Shown in pieces: positions 1 through 5,952 of a stretch of DNA of 5,952 nucleotides; the first letter of the stretch is position 1, and the number at the start of each line of letters is the position of its first letter. The position numbers and the translations under genes were made by a program. This DNA comes from Chitinophaga pinensis (GTDB lineage: Bacteria > Bacteroidota > Bacteroidia > AKYH767-A > OLB10), in the NCBI GenBank assembly GCA_945872015.1, contig CAMBYJ010000123.1, forward strand, positions 1 to 5,952, written 5' to 3'. The notes under the pieces were generated by a model, which had not been told where the DNA came from, did not search any database, and was given only the letters and a program-made list of their open reading frames with translations.

Positions 1-2005
1 CCATTACACGTTTCTTTAACATCAAATCTATTGTCTGACTAAATACATTACCTGACTTTTGTTCGATATTTAATTTGTAATTTTCAATGCCCAATGAATG
101 TAATATGCTTTGAACAAGCGATTTCATAGAATAAACATCTACCACGTTAATCGTTTTTTGCCAATGCTCCTTGTTTAATTCTCCACACACCCAAATCGCA
201 ATCTTATTTTTTTCTGTATACAATCCGTTGTTGACAGAATATACTTTTCCGTTTTCAAACAATCGAATTTCTTTTTGCTTTCTATTTAGATTATAAGCTA
301 TCGACTCTAATCCAGGTAACAACATCGAGTTTCTTAAAATGCCTAAATCGTTACTTAACGGATTTAATACTTCTACTGCTTCATCTCCTTCGTTCATAGA
401 AATCAATTGAGCAGTATCTTTTTTTGTTAAGCTATTATTCAAAATTTCAAAATAGCCTTTACCAATTAAAGTTGTTGCAATTTTACTAGTTACTTTTTCT
501 ACATCAGGCTTCACCGAACTTGAAACAGTCATAGAAATTTTTCCAGGTAATTCAATAGCATTGTAGCCATAAATACGAATAATCTCCTCCACTACATCGG
601 CAGCTCTAGTAACATCTACCTTAAACGGAGGAATTGAAATTAAAAGATTCTCTGAACTTTCTGAATCTATTATCATTCCTAAATCGGTGATAATCTTTTT
701 AATCAAATCATGATCTAGCTGATTACCAATTAATGTATCCACATACTTATAATTCAAGTCAATTTTTTTCCATTCTATCAGTTGCGGATATACGTCAATG
801 ATAGTATCTGCAATTTGACCACCCGCTAATTCCTGAATCATTTTTGCAGCTTTCATCATTGCCGTAATCGTCATTTCAGGATCAGTACCTCGCTCAAAAC
901 GAAATGATGAATCGGTATGAATGCTATGCAGACGAGATGCCTTACGTACAACAACAGAATTGAAATAAGCACTTTCTAAAAAGATATTCTTAGTGCTTTC
1001 ATTAACGCCTGCATTTTTACCTCCAAAAACTCCTGCCATGCACAAACTTGTATTTGAATCTGCAATCATTAATTCAGTACCATTTAATTTACGTTCAATA
1101 TCATCTAACGTAATAAACTTTTCTTCATTGGATGATCGCTTAACATTTATGGTGTTACCCTGAATACAATCGGCATCAAAGGCATGTAAAGGTTGACCTA
1201 AATCGTGAAGGATGTAATTGGTAATATCTACTATGTTATTAATAGAACGAACCCCAATAGCGCTCAATTTATTTTTTAACCATTGCGGTGATTGACCAAC
1301 AGAAACATTTGAAATATAAACTCCCGAGTAACGAGGACAGTCATTTGTATCTTCTACTTTAACTGTAACAGGCCCTGTTTGATTAGCAACCTTCACATCG
1401 CTTGAAGATGTAGTAATTAAATTTTTAATATTAGTCAGCACAGCTAAGTCGCGAGCAACACCATAATGAGATGCAGCATCTGCGCGGTTAGGGGTTAATC
1501 CGATTTCAAAAACAACATCTCTTTCAATCTGGAAATAATCGGCAGCAGGCATTCCTACAGAAGTATCATCGGGCAAAATCATAATACCCGCATGCGATGT
1601 CCCCATTCCTATTTCATCTTCTGCACAAATCATCCCATTTGATTCTTCTCCTCTGATTTTTGATATTTTAATTTCGAACGACTCTCCAACAGTAGGATAT
1701 AAAACAGCACCAGGTAACGCCACAATAACTTTTTGACCTGTAGCAACATTAGGAGCACCACAAACAATTTTCTTTGGCTCTCCATCGCCAATATCTACCA
1801 TGGTAACACTTAGTTTATCAGCGTTTGGGTGTTTCTCACAAAATACTACATGACCAACAACTACTTTTTGCAAACCACCCTTTAAGCTCTCCCATTCTTC
1901 TATATGCTCGACCTCTAAACCACAACCAGTAAGCAATGTTGAAATTTCATCGTGGGTTTTATTCGTATTTATATGACTGGATAACCAGTTTTTAGAAATT
2001 TTCAT
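1..2005 (-). CDS. pheT: Phenylalanyl-tRNA synthetase beta subunit, 3' end cut by window edge
   Basis: This is the beta chain of the cytoplasmic alpha2-beta2 phenylalanine-tRNA ligase, which charges tRNA-Phe using ATP. I translated the open frame: 668 codons run from the ATG at 2003-2005 to the window edge without a stop. The family is usually about 800 residues, so roughly 140 C-terminal residues, including the FDX-ACB tRNA-binding domain, are missing here only because of the window. In order there is an EMAP/OB-type tRNA-binding domain (about 42-155, with HPNADKL at 59-65), the B3/B4 editing domain (about 210-395, with NNIVDITNY at 256-264, GQPLHAFD at 270-277 and FRFERGTDP at 368-376), the B5 domain (about 410-485, with DVVEEIIRIYGY at 470-481) and the start of the PheS-like core (NPLSNDLGILRNSMLLPGL at 548-566, RLFENGKVY at 581-589). 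LTPNRAD at 170-176 is a family hallmark. The start is supported by the MKISKNWL-type N-terminus and a promoter just upstream. No frameshift or missing motif was seen. pheS is not in the window. Confidence 0.97.
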   Translation of the reverse strand, partial: MKISKNWLSSHINTNKTHDEISTLLTGCGLEVEHIEEWESLKGGLQKVVVGHVVFCEKHPNADKLSVTMVDIGDGEPKKIVCGAPNVATGQKVIVALPGAVLYPTVGESFEIKISKIRGEESNGMICAEDEIGMGTSHAGIMILPDDTSVGMPAADYFQIERDVVFEIGLTPNRADAASHYGVARDLAVLTNIKNLITTSSSDVKVANQTGPVTVKVEDTNDCPRYSGVYISNVSVGQSPQWLKNKLSAIGVRSINNIVDITNYILHDLGQPLHAFDADCIQGNTINVKRSSNEEKFITLDDIERKLNGTELMIADSNTSLCMAGVFGGKNAGVNESTKNIFLESAYFNSVVVRKASRLHSIHTDSSFRFERGTDPEMTITAMMKAAKMIQELAGGQIADTIIDVYPQLIEWKKIDLNYKYVDTLIGNQLDHDLIKKIITDLGMIIDSESSENLLISIPPFKVDVTRAADVVEEIIRIYGYNAIELPGKISMTVSSSVKPDVEKVTSKIATTLIGKGYFEILNNSLTKKDTAQLISMNEGDEAVEVLNPLSNDLGILRNSMLLPGLESIAYNLNRKQKEIRLFENGKVYSVNNGLYTEKNKIAIWVCGELNKEHWQKTINVVDVYSMKSLVQSILHSLGIENYKLNIEQKSGNVFSQTIDLMLKKRVM

Positions 2006-2023
2006 AAAGCAAAATTATACTTA

Positions 2024-2053
2024 CAAAGGTATAAAATTGAGGCATCGAACAAA
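2024..2053 (-). promoter_or_regulatory. Bacteroidota-type promoter for pheT
   Basis: On the minus strand, TACCTTTG at 2031-2024 matches the Bacteroidota -7 consensus TAnnTTTG exactly. A TTTG at 2053-2050 lies 18 nt upstream and fits the -33 element. The -7 box ends 18 nt before the pheT ATG, so the leader would be very short, with no room for an attenuator or T-box. The consensus is established knowledge; use of this site is inferred. Confidence 0.65.
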
Positions 2054-2064
2054 TACAGCAATTA

Positions 2065-2096
2065 GAAAAATAAATTAATAAGCAAACTGCTCTTAA
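2065..2096 (-). terminator. Possible weak terminator after the DUF1016 gene
   Basis: On the minus strand, an imperfect hairpin pairs TTAA (2096-2093) and AGCA (2091-2088) with TGCT (2084-2081) and TTAA (2078-2075) around a 3-nt loop, with a small internal bulge. TTTATTTTTC follows at 2074-2065. It begins 12 nt after the TAG stop of the nuclease gene and lies before the pheT promoter, where a terminator would be expected. The stem is AT-rich and short, so termination may be inefficient. Confidence 0.35.
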
Positions 2097-2108
2097 GTAA
2101 CTTATAAT

Positions 2109-3200
2109 CTACTGTGGGTTTGCTAATAACAAGTGTTTTTTAAATTCCGCCTTGCTCGGAAAAAACTGTTTAAACTCTTTCGCAAATATTTGACTATTCC
2201 CTTCGGGTAAAGTAAACTCTACTACGGTTTTATTTTCCTCTTTACAAAGAACAATTCCAATCGTTTTATTTTCGTCTGGCATCTTGATTTGACAATCAAA
2301 AAAATTCACATACATCTGCATTTGACCGATATCCTGATGTGTTAGTTTGCCAATTTTTAAATCGAAAAGGACAAAGCATTTTAAGAATCGATTGTAAAAG
2401 ACTAAATCAACATAGAAGCTATCTCCATCAAAAGTAAATCGCTTTTGTCTGCCTTCATATAGAAACCCTTTGCCTAATTCAAGCATAAATTCTTCTAGCC
2501 GATCAATAATTGCCGATTCAAAATCGCTTTCCGTATAATGATCAGCTTCTTTTAAATTTAAAAACTCAAGTACATAATGACTTTTCAATGCATCAGAAGG
2601 TTTTTCAATAAGCTGGCCTTTTTTAGCCAATTCTTTGACTCCTTTTTTATCTCTGCTTTTAGTCAACCGCTGATACAACGCCGAATTTAATTGTCGTTGC
2701 AATTCACGTACAGACCAACTATTCTGTATTGATTCAATTTCATAAAAATTTCGTTCATCTTCATCATCAATTTTTATCAGTAAAAAGTAATGAGTCCAGC
2801 TAAGTGAAAAAGGATTTTTGAATTTCCGAATCACTGATTCTGATTTTTGATTGCCTCGTATTTTTAAGTCCTTTTTAGATGCATTTTCGAATTTCCGAAT
2901 CACTGATTCTGAAATTCGATTATTATATATTAAATAGAATTTTCTAATGCGACTAAGGTTGTCAATTGAATACCCTTTCCCAAACTGATTAGTTAGTTTA
3001 TCACTTAAAATCTTGAGAGTTTCTTTGGCATAATCGGCTCTTATTTTACCGTTTTGCTCATAATCAATTATCATCCTTCCTATTTCGAAATAGGTAAGAA
3101 CCATGGTTGAATTTACATTTTGCACAACATGCTTTTGCGCTTGTTGTATTACCTCTTTAATAGATAGAAAAAGCAATCTACTTGAAACAATTTTTGCCAT
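2109..3200 (-). CDS. YhcG/DUF1016-family PDDEXK nuclease-like protein
   Basis: This 363-residue protein has the two-part architecture of the YhcG/DUF1016 family. An N-terminal helical, probably DNA-binding region (about 13-160) carries LTYFEIGRMI at 35-44, FGKGYSIDNLSRIRKFY at 73-89 and LSWTHYFLLIKID at 133-145. A C-terminal PDDEXK-type nuclease domain covers about 180-345. Likely active-site residues are D265 (FYVDLVFYN), D280 and K282 (FDLKIGK) and Q293 (GQMQMY). The second acid is Asp, where the textbook motif has Glu. The length is normal and the domains look intact. The start, MAKI at 3198-3200, is the first ATG of the frame. Residues 97-104 and 120-127 are identical (SESVIRKF) and lie in the linker before the LSWTHY motif. 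The family is widespread, mobile, and often found near restriction-modification genes, but no partner is visible here. It stands alone between yqeY and pheT, so its biological role is unknown; DNA cleavage is inferred from the fold. Confidence 0.9.
   Translation of the reverse strand: MAKIVSSRLLFLSIKEVIQQAQKHVVQNVNSTMVLTYFEIGRMIIDYEQNGKIRADYAKETLKILSDKLTNQFGKGYSIDNLSRIRKFYLIYNNRISESVIRKFENASKKDLKIRGNQKSESVIRKFKNPFSLSWTHYFLLIKIDDEDERNFYEIESIQNSWSVRELQRQLNSALYQRLTKSRDKKGVKELAKKGQLIEKPSDALKSHYVLEFLNLKEADHYTESDFESAIIDRLEEFMLELGKGFLYEGRQKRFTFDGDSFYVDLVFYNRFLKCFVLFDLKIGKLTHQDIGQMQMYVNFFDCQIKMPDENKTIGIVLCKEENKTVVEFTLPEGNSQIFAKEFKQFFPSKAEFKKHLLLANPQ
2820..2912 (-). repeat. Pair of 24-bp direct repeats inside the nuclease gene
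   Basis: Positions 2820-2843 and 2889-2912 are identical over 24 bp. The copies are offset by 69 bp, exactly 23 codons, so both encode SESVIRKF. Each copy contains the small inverted repeat GAATC-AGT-GATTC on the minus strand. Weaker similarity continues on both sides (NNRI versus GNQK before, ENA versus KNP after), consistent with an in-frame tandem duplication whose flanks have diverged. Copy boundaries come from base-by-base comparison. Confidence 0.9.
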
Positions 3201-3231
3201 ACACGATATTTTAAAAATGAAAATGGTAGTG

Positions 3232-3264
3232 CGAAAATAACCTCAGCAACAAAGAAAAGCCAAA
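3232..3264 (-). promoter_or_regulatory. Possible promoter for the DUF1016 gene
   Basis: On the minus strand, TATTTTCG at 3239-3232 matches TAnnTTTG with one mismatch. TTTG at 3264-3261 lies 21 nt upstream, within the usual Bacteroidota spacing. The -7 box ends 31 nt before the ATG. A terminator lies further upstream, so the gene needs a promoter about here, but the match is imperfect in AT-rich DNA. Confidence 0.35.
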
Positions 3265-3316
3265 AAACTGGCTAGCGAGTTACTAATAAATCGGGCATTT
3301 GAAGAATATAGCGCAT

Positions 3317-3348
3317 AAAAAAGTGGGAATCGTTTACCTATTCCCACT
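3317..3348 (-). terminator. Rho-independent terminator, minus strand
   Basis: Positions 3322-3330 and 3340-3348 form a perfect 9-bp stem (AGTGGGAAT/ATTCCCACT) with a 9-nt loop. On the minus strand the stem runs directly into a T-run at 3322-3317. No T-run follows on the plus strand, so the direction is minus. It is the best terminator in the window and probably ends ftsZ-yqeY transcripts. It also lies 28 nt after the TAG of the secretion-tail remnant, so it may first have belonged to that lost gene. Confidence 0.8.
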
Positions 3349-3376
3349 CTCAAAATTGAATATTATACGTTATATG

Positions 3377-3439
3377 CTATTGCAAAATAATTTTCTTCAC
3401 ATCAACCGTATTTCCTTGTGCATCCAGCAAATAAACAAT
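3377..3439 (-). pseudogene. Possible remnant of a type IX secretion C-terminal sorting domain
   Basis: On the minus strand, the codons from 3439 to the TAG at 3379-3377 read IVYLLDAQGNTV followed by DVKKIILQ and stop. This resembles the end of Por/T9SS type A sorting domains, which typically finish with a Y-x-hydrophobic strand, a D-x-x-G-N turn and a final K-x-I-hydrophobic strand just before the stop. An in-frame TGA lies immediately upstream at 3442-3440, and neither other frame gives a convincing upstream extension, so no functional start exists. A T-tailed terminator follows 28 nt later, as at the end of a real gene. My reading is the last 20 codons of a deleted secreted-protein gene. 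Chance resemblance of such a short frame cannot be excluded. Confidence 0.45.
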
Positions 3440-3440
3440 T

Positions 3441-3479
3441 CACCCTCTTCCGCAATCTATTCAATTACCAAAGAGGGTG
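3441..3479 (-). terminator. Stem-loop just downstream of yqeY, possible terminator
   Basis: CACCCTCTT at 3441-3449 is perfectly complementary to AAGAGGGTG at 3471-3479, giving a 9-bp stem with a 21-nt loop. On the minus strand the stem can be extended past one C-A mismatch by AAT (3483-3481) with ATT (3439-3437). It begins 20 nt after the yqeY stop. The following minus-strand sequence is AT-rich (AATTGTTTATTTG) but has no clean T-run, so it may be a weak terminator or an mRNA 3'-end stabiliser. Confidence 0.5.
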
Positions 3480-3499
3480 GATTATCAAATATTGTTTTC

Positions 3500-3946
3500 T
3501 TATGAAAGCATCTCTTTCACTAACGCTGATACAATTTTATTATCCGCCTTGCCCGCAAATGCTTTATTCGCAGCTCCCATTACTTTACCCATTTCGCCAG
3601 GAGAAGTTGCTCCTAAACTTGCAATGATGTCTTTTAATGCAACGCGAATTTCTTCTTCGCTCATCATCTGCGGTAAAAATAGTTCAATCACAGCTACTTC
3701 TTCTTGCTCTGTTTTAGCTAAGTCTTCGCGGCCTTGCTTTGTATAGATATCAATTGATTCTTTACGTTGCTTAACCAGCTTCTGCAACATTTTCATTTCA
3801 TCTTCTTCAGTAATTTCTTTCCCTGCTTCACTGGTCTTCAAAATAATTATCGCTGCTTTTATCGCACGTAATGCACGAAGCTTTGCTTCGTCTTTTGCCA
3901 ACATAGCCGCTTTTAATTCGGCCATTATATTTTGTTCTAAAGCCAT
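3500..3946 (-). CDS. yqeY: YqeY/GatB-like domain protein
   Basis: This 148-residue protein is a full-length member of the YqeY family, soluble proteins that resemble the C-terminal tRNA-recognition domain of the GatB amidotransferase subunit. A role in tRNA handling is inferred from that similarity; the cellular function is not firmly established. Family features are LRALRAIKAAI near the N-terminus (23-33), KQRKESIDIY (59-68), GREDLAKTEQEEVAVIELFLP (72-92), the EEEIRVALKDII helix (97-108), and the tail with GEMGKVMGAANKAFAGKAD (117-135) and VSALVKEML (139-147). No signal peptide or membrane segment is visible. The ATG at 3944-3946 follows the ftsZ stop by only 2 bp, indicating co-transcription and probably translational coupling; Met8 is a less likely start. 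ftsA-ftsZ-yqeY is a recurrent Bacteroidota order. Confidence 0.95.
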   Translation of the reverse strand: MALEQNIMAELKAAMLAKDEAKLRALRAIKAAIIILKTSEAGKEITEEDEMKMLQKLVKQRKESIDIYTKQGREDLAKTEQEEVAVIELFLPQMMSEEEIRVALKDIIASLGATSPGEMGKVMGAANKAFAGKADNKIVSALVKEMLS

Positions 3947-3948
3947 AA

Positions 3949-5802
3949 TTAATCTACTCGGTCGTGTAAGAATGAATTGTTTGCTCTGATTTCTGGATTA
4001 CGATCGTTATCATCAATGCTTAATGTCAAACGAGAGATGTTTGAATCAGCAGAATTAGGAACATTATCTAACGTAACATTTCTACGCTTGTAAGCTGGTT
4101 CTTTTTCTAAATCGTTGATGCCACCAGGGGTGCTCATTTTATAATTAAGCTCTTTCAAACGTAATATACGCTCTCTTGAACGCTTATACATCTCTTCTTC
4201 TTTCGATAACTCTTCAGCTGCTGATAAAGTTTCTTTTTTTGCTACTGGCTCATCATCTAAGTTAAGCATTACCGGTCCTTCAATTTCTTCTTGAAAGAAA
4301 AACTCAGTTACTGTATTTTCATCTGCACCATCCATAGTTACTTCAAACTCAAGTTCGTCAGTATGGATTTCTAACTCCTGATAAACAGGCGTTACTTCAG
4401 CGATATCTTCTGTTAATTCTTCACTCGACTCATTATAGTTTTCACCATAAAACTCATCAGCACTTTCCATTGAATCTTCCTCTTCTAACACACTAACAAT
4501 GGTGTCAAGCTCTTCCATTTTTACTTGAAACCCAAGTTCGTTTTTTGAGTCCAATACATTTCCTTCCAGACTATAAACAACTGTTCTGTCTTCTTGCATA
4601 GCAATAACTGGCTTCACATTTTCAACAGGCTTTACTTCATCACGAATAATCAATACCGGCTCTAATGAACTTACTACTTCCGCAACAGTCTCTTCCATAC
4701 GAGGAGCAGGTGCTTCATTCACCGAAGCAGGCGTTACTTTTTCAGACTCCCCGAGGTTAAAAACCACCTTATTGTCATTACGGCTAGGCGTATCCGTTGT
4801 AACATCATTTGTTTTAAATCCCGTAGCAATAACAGTTACAGAAACAGCACTTCCTAATTCAGGATCATTACCTATACCCATAATGATATCAGCTGTTTGT
4901 CCCGCTTGCGCCTGAATGAAATCATTAATATCCGCAACTTCATCCATCGTAACTTCTTCTGTACCGCTAACGATATTTAACAAGATATAACGAGCACCTT
5001 CAATATGGCTATCGTTTAACAATGGCGATTCAAGAGCTGCCTCTGCTGCACGAATAGCGCGATTATCACCTTCTGCAGTTGCAGAACCCATAATCGCCAC
5101 ACCACTGTCTTTCATAACGGTAGTGATATCCGCAAAGTCAACGTTTACATGCATTGTATTAGTAATAACCTCTGCAATACTTTTAGCTGCAACCGACAAA
5201 ACATCATCAGCATAGCCAAATGCTTTTGTTATTTGCAAATTACCATGTATCTCTCTTAACTTATCGTTGCAAATGATTAACAAAGCATCTACATTTTTCT
5301 TCATTTCTTCGATACCAGCCTTTGCTTGTAACCCGCGCTTGCCACCTTCAAATCCGAAAGGTAATGTAACGATACCTACTGTTAAGATTCCTAATTCGCG
5401 AGCGATACCAGCGATAACCGGGGCAGCACCTGTACCAGTTCCACCACCCATACCTGCAGTAACGAAAACCATGCTTGTATTATCAGATAAAAGCTGTTGA
5501 ATTTCATTAACATTTTCAATTGCTGCACGACGACCTACGTCTGCTATAGCACCCGCACCACGTCCTGCTGTAAGTCCAAGTCCTAACTGAACTTTAGTAG
5601 GTACTTTAGAGTTGTTTAATGCTTGAGAATCGGTGTTACAAACAATAAAATCTACACCTTTAATGCCCATGCTGTACATGTGATTAACAGCATTACTTCC
5701 ACCTCCTCCAACACCAATAACTTTAATTACGGGTGAAGTATCAAATTTTTGATCTAGCTCAAACAATGATGGGCTTTGATTTGGATTTTCAAATTGATTC
5801 AT
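3949..5802 (-). CDS. ftsZ: Cell division GTPase FtsZ with long acidic linker
   Basis: FtsZ is the tubulin-like GTPase that polymerises into the cytoplasmic Z-ring and recruits the division machinery. The GTPase core occupies about 24-330. It has the T1 loop VGGGGSNAVNHM (31-42), NTDSQAL (56-62), the tubulin signature GGGTGTGA (119-126) and the T7 catalytic loop VNVDFADI (219-226, with D222 and D225), and ends at VTVIATGF (322-329). The T3 loop reads GAGAIADVG, where most FtsZs have GANPEVG. An acidic linker follows at about 331-585, then a charged helix with many Arg/Lys (538-550) and the C-terminal peptide NNSFLHDRVD (608-617), which resembles the Bacteroidota tail used for partner binding. 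At 617 residues it is far longer than the roughly 380 of E. coli or B. subtilis, but long linkers are known in this phylum. The ATG at 5800-5802 lies 45 bp after ftsA. No Bacteroidota promoter was seen in that gap, so it is probably transcribed from upstream. Confidence 0.98.
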   Translation of the reverse strand: MNQFENPNQSPSLFELDQKFDTSPVIKVIGVGGGGSNAVNHMYSMGIKGVDFIVCNTDSQALNNSKVPTKVQLGLGLTAGRGAGAIADVGRRAAIENVNEIQQLLSDNTSMVFVTAGMGGGTGTGAAPVIAGIARELGILTVGIVTLPFGFEGGKRGLQAKAGIEEMKKNVDALLIICNDKLREIHGNLQITKAFGYADDVLSVAAKSIAEVITNTMHVNVDFADITTVMKDSGVAIMGSATAEGDNRAIRAAEAALESPLLNDSHIEGARYILLNIVSGTEEVTMDEVADINDFIQAQAGQTADIIMGIGNDPELGSAVSVTVIATGFKTNDVTTDTPSRNDNKVVFNLGESEKVTPASVNEAPAPRMEETVAEVVSSLEPVLIIRDEVKPVENVKPVIAMQEDRTVVYSLEGNVLDSKNELGFQVKMEELDTIVSVLEEEDSMESADEFYGENYNESSEELTEDIAEVTPVYQELEIHTDELEFEVTMDGADENTVTEFFFQEEIEGPVMLNLDDEPVAKKETLSAAEELSKEEEMYKRSRERILRLKELNYKMSTPGGINDLEKEPAYKRRNVTLDNVPNSADSNISRLTLSIDDNDRNPEIRANNSFLHDRVD

Positions 5803-5847
5803 GATTATGTTAGGTTTTTATATTTTCAGTTTAATTGATTTTTATTT

Positions 5848-5952
5848 TTATCCGTTTAGATTTTGATCACCACCATCATCTACCAATGATTTCTTGATGA
5901 AATCAAGCCATCCACCTCCAAAAGGAGTACGTTCTTTAGTATCAGCTATAGG
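5848..5952 (-). CDS. ftsA: Cell division protein FtsA, C-terminal end only
   Basis: An open frame enters from the window edge and ends at TAA (5848-5850), giving 34 residues. It contains FGGGWLDFIKKSLVDD, a glycine-led amphipathic helix with Trp, Leu, Phe, Ile and Lys, and then a short polar tail. This matches the C-terminal membrane-targeting helix of FtsA, the actin-like protein that tethers FtsZ polymers to the inner membrane. Its position directly upstream of ftsZ, 45 bp away on the same strand, supports the call. The actin-like core lies outside the window, so identity rests on the helix and gene order. Confidence 0.8.
   Translation of the reverse strand, partial: PIADTKERTPFGGGWLDFIKKSLVDDGGDQNLNG

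Larger units (their letters stand above)
3201..3499. other. 299-bp intergenic region between yqeY and the DUF1016 gene
   Basis: No complete gene is supported here on either strand. On the minus strand, from yqeY onward, the region holds a stem-loop (3441-3479), a 20-codon frame resembling a secretion tail (3377-3439), a T-tailed terminator hairpin (3322-3348) and a possible promoter for the nuclease gene (3232-3264). The plus-strand frames crossing it lack recognisable protein features and run into yqeY antisense. Confidence 0.7.

Noticed and set aside
2820..2912. Direct repeats considered as a minimal CRISPR array
   Set aside because: There are only two copies, they are in frame inside a coding sequence, the interval is coding, and no cas genes are present.
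3258..3273. Small hairpin AGCCA/TGGCT followed on the minus strand by TTTCTTTG, terminator-like
   Set aside because: The stem is only 5 bp with a 6-nt loop, and a far stronger terminator lies just upstream. It also overlaps the proposed nuclease-gene promoter.
3299..3746. Three overlapping plus-strand open frames of 68-89 codons
   Set aside because: They run antisense to yqeY or through the hairpin-bearing spacer, have no recognisable domain, and overlap each other in different frames. They are best explained as shadows.
5267..5500. 77-codon plus-strand open frame
   Set aside because: It lies entirely antisense within the conserved ftsZ GTPase region. Its Pro- and Ala-rich translation is what the reverse of the glycine-rich loops would give.
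5803..5847. Possible ftsZ promoter in the ftsA-ftsZ gap
   Set aside because: The 45-bp gap is very AT-rich but contains no TAnnTTTG box. Any ftsZ-specific promoter would have to lie inside ftsA, outside what can be judged here.

Overview
The window looks like chromosomal DNA of a member of the Bacteroidota. The evidence is the AT-rich composition, the ftsA-ftsZ-yqeY order, an FtsZ with a very long acidic linker ending in a FLHDxVD-type tail, absence of strong Shine-Dalgarno sequences, and a TTTG...TAnnTTTG promoter in front of pheT. A possible type IX secretion tail remnant agrees with this. I cannot name the genus.

All supported genes lie on the minus strand, so transcription runs from high to low coordinates. 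The end of ftsA (5848-5952, cut by the window edge) is followed by complete ftsZ (3949-5802) and, after 2 bp, yqeY (3500-3946). These form a division operon with a YqeY/GatB-like gene as its last member. A gene-free stretch of 299 bp (3201-3499) holds two 9-bp perfect stem-loops, the second with a T-run on the minus strand. Between them lies a short reading frame resembling the last 20 residues of a type IX secretion (Por) sorting domain. A lone YhcG/DUF1016-family PDDEXK nuclease gene follows (2109-3200). Then, from its own promoter, comes pheT, the beta subunit of phenylalanyl-tRNA synthetase (1-2005); its last roughly 140 codons lie outside the window.

Most of the window is core housekeeping: cell division (FtsA membrane anchor and FtsZ ring polymer) and translation (PheT, possibly YqeY). 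The accessory part is about 2105-3500. It holds the nuclease gene, with an in-frame duplicated segment in its linker, and an apparent scar of a deleted gene. I see no transposase, integrase, tRNA, rRNA or CRISPR array, and no convincing new multi-gene system. The most interesting signals are the secretion-tail remnant and the 69-bp-offset repeat inside the nuclease gene.
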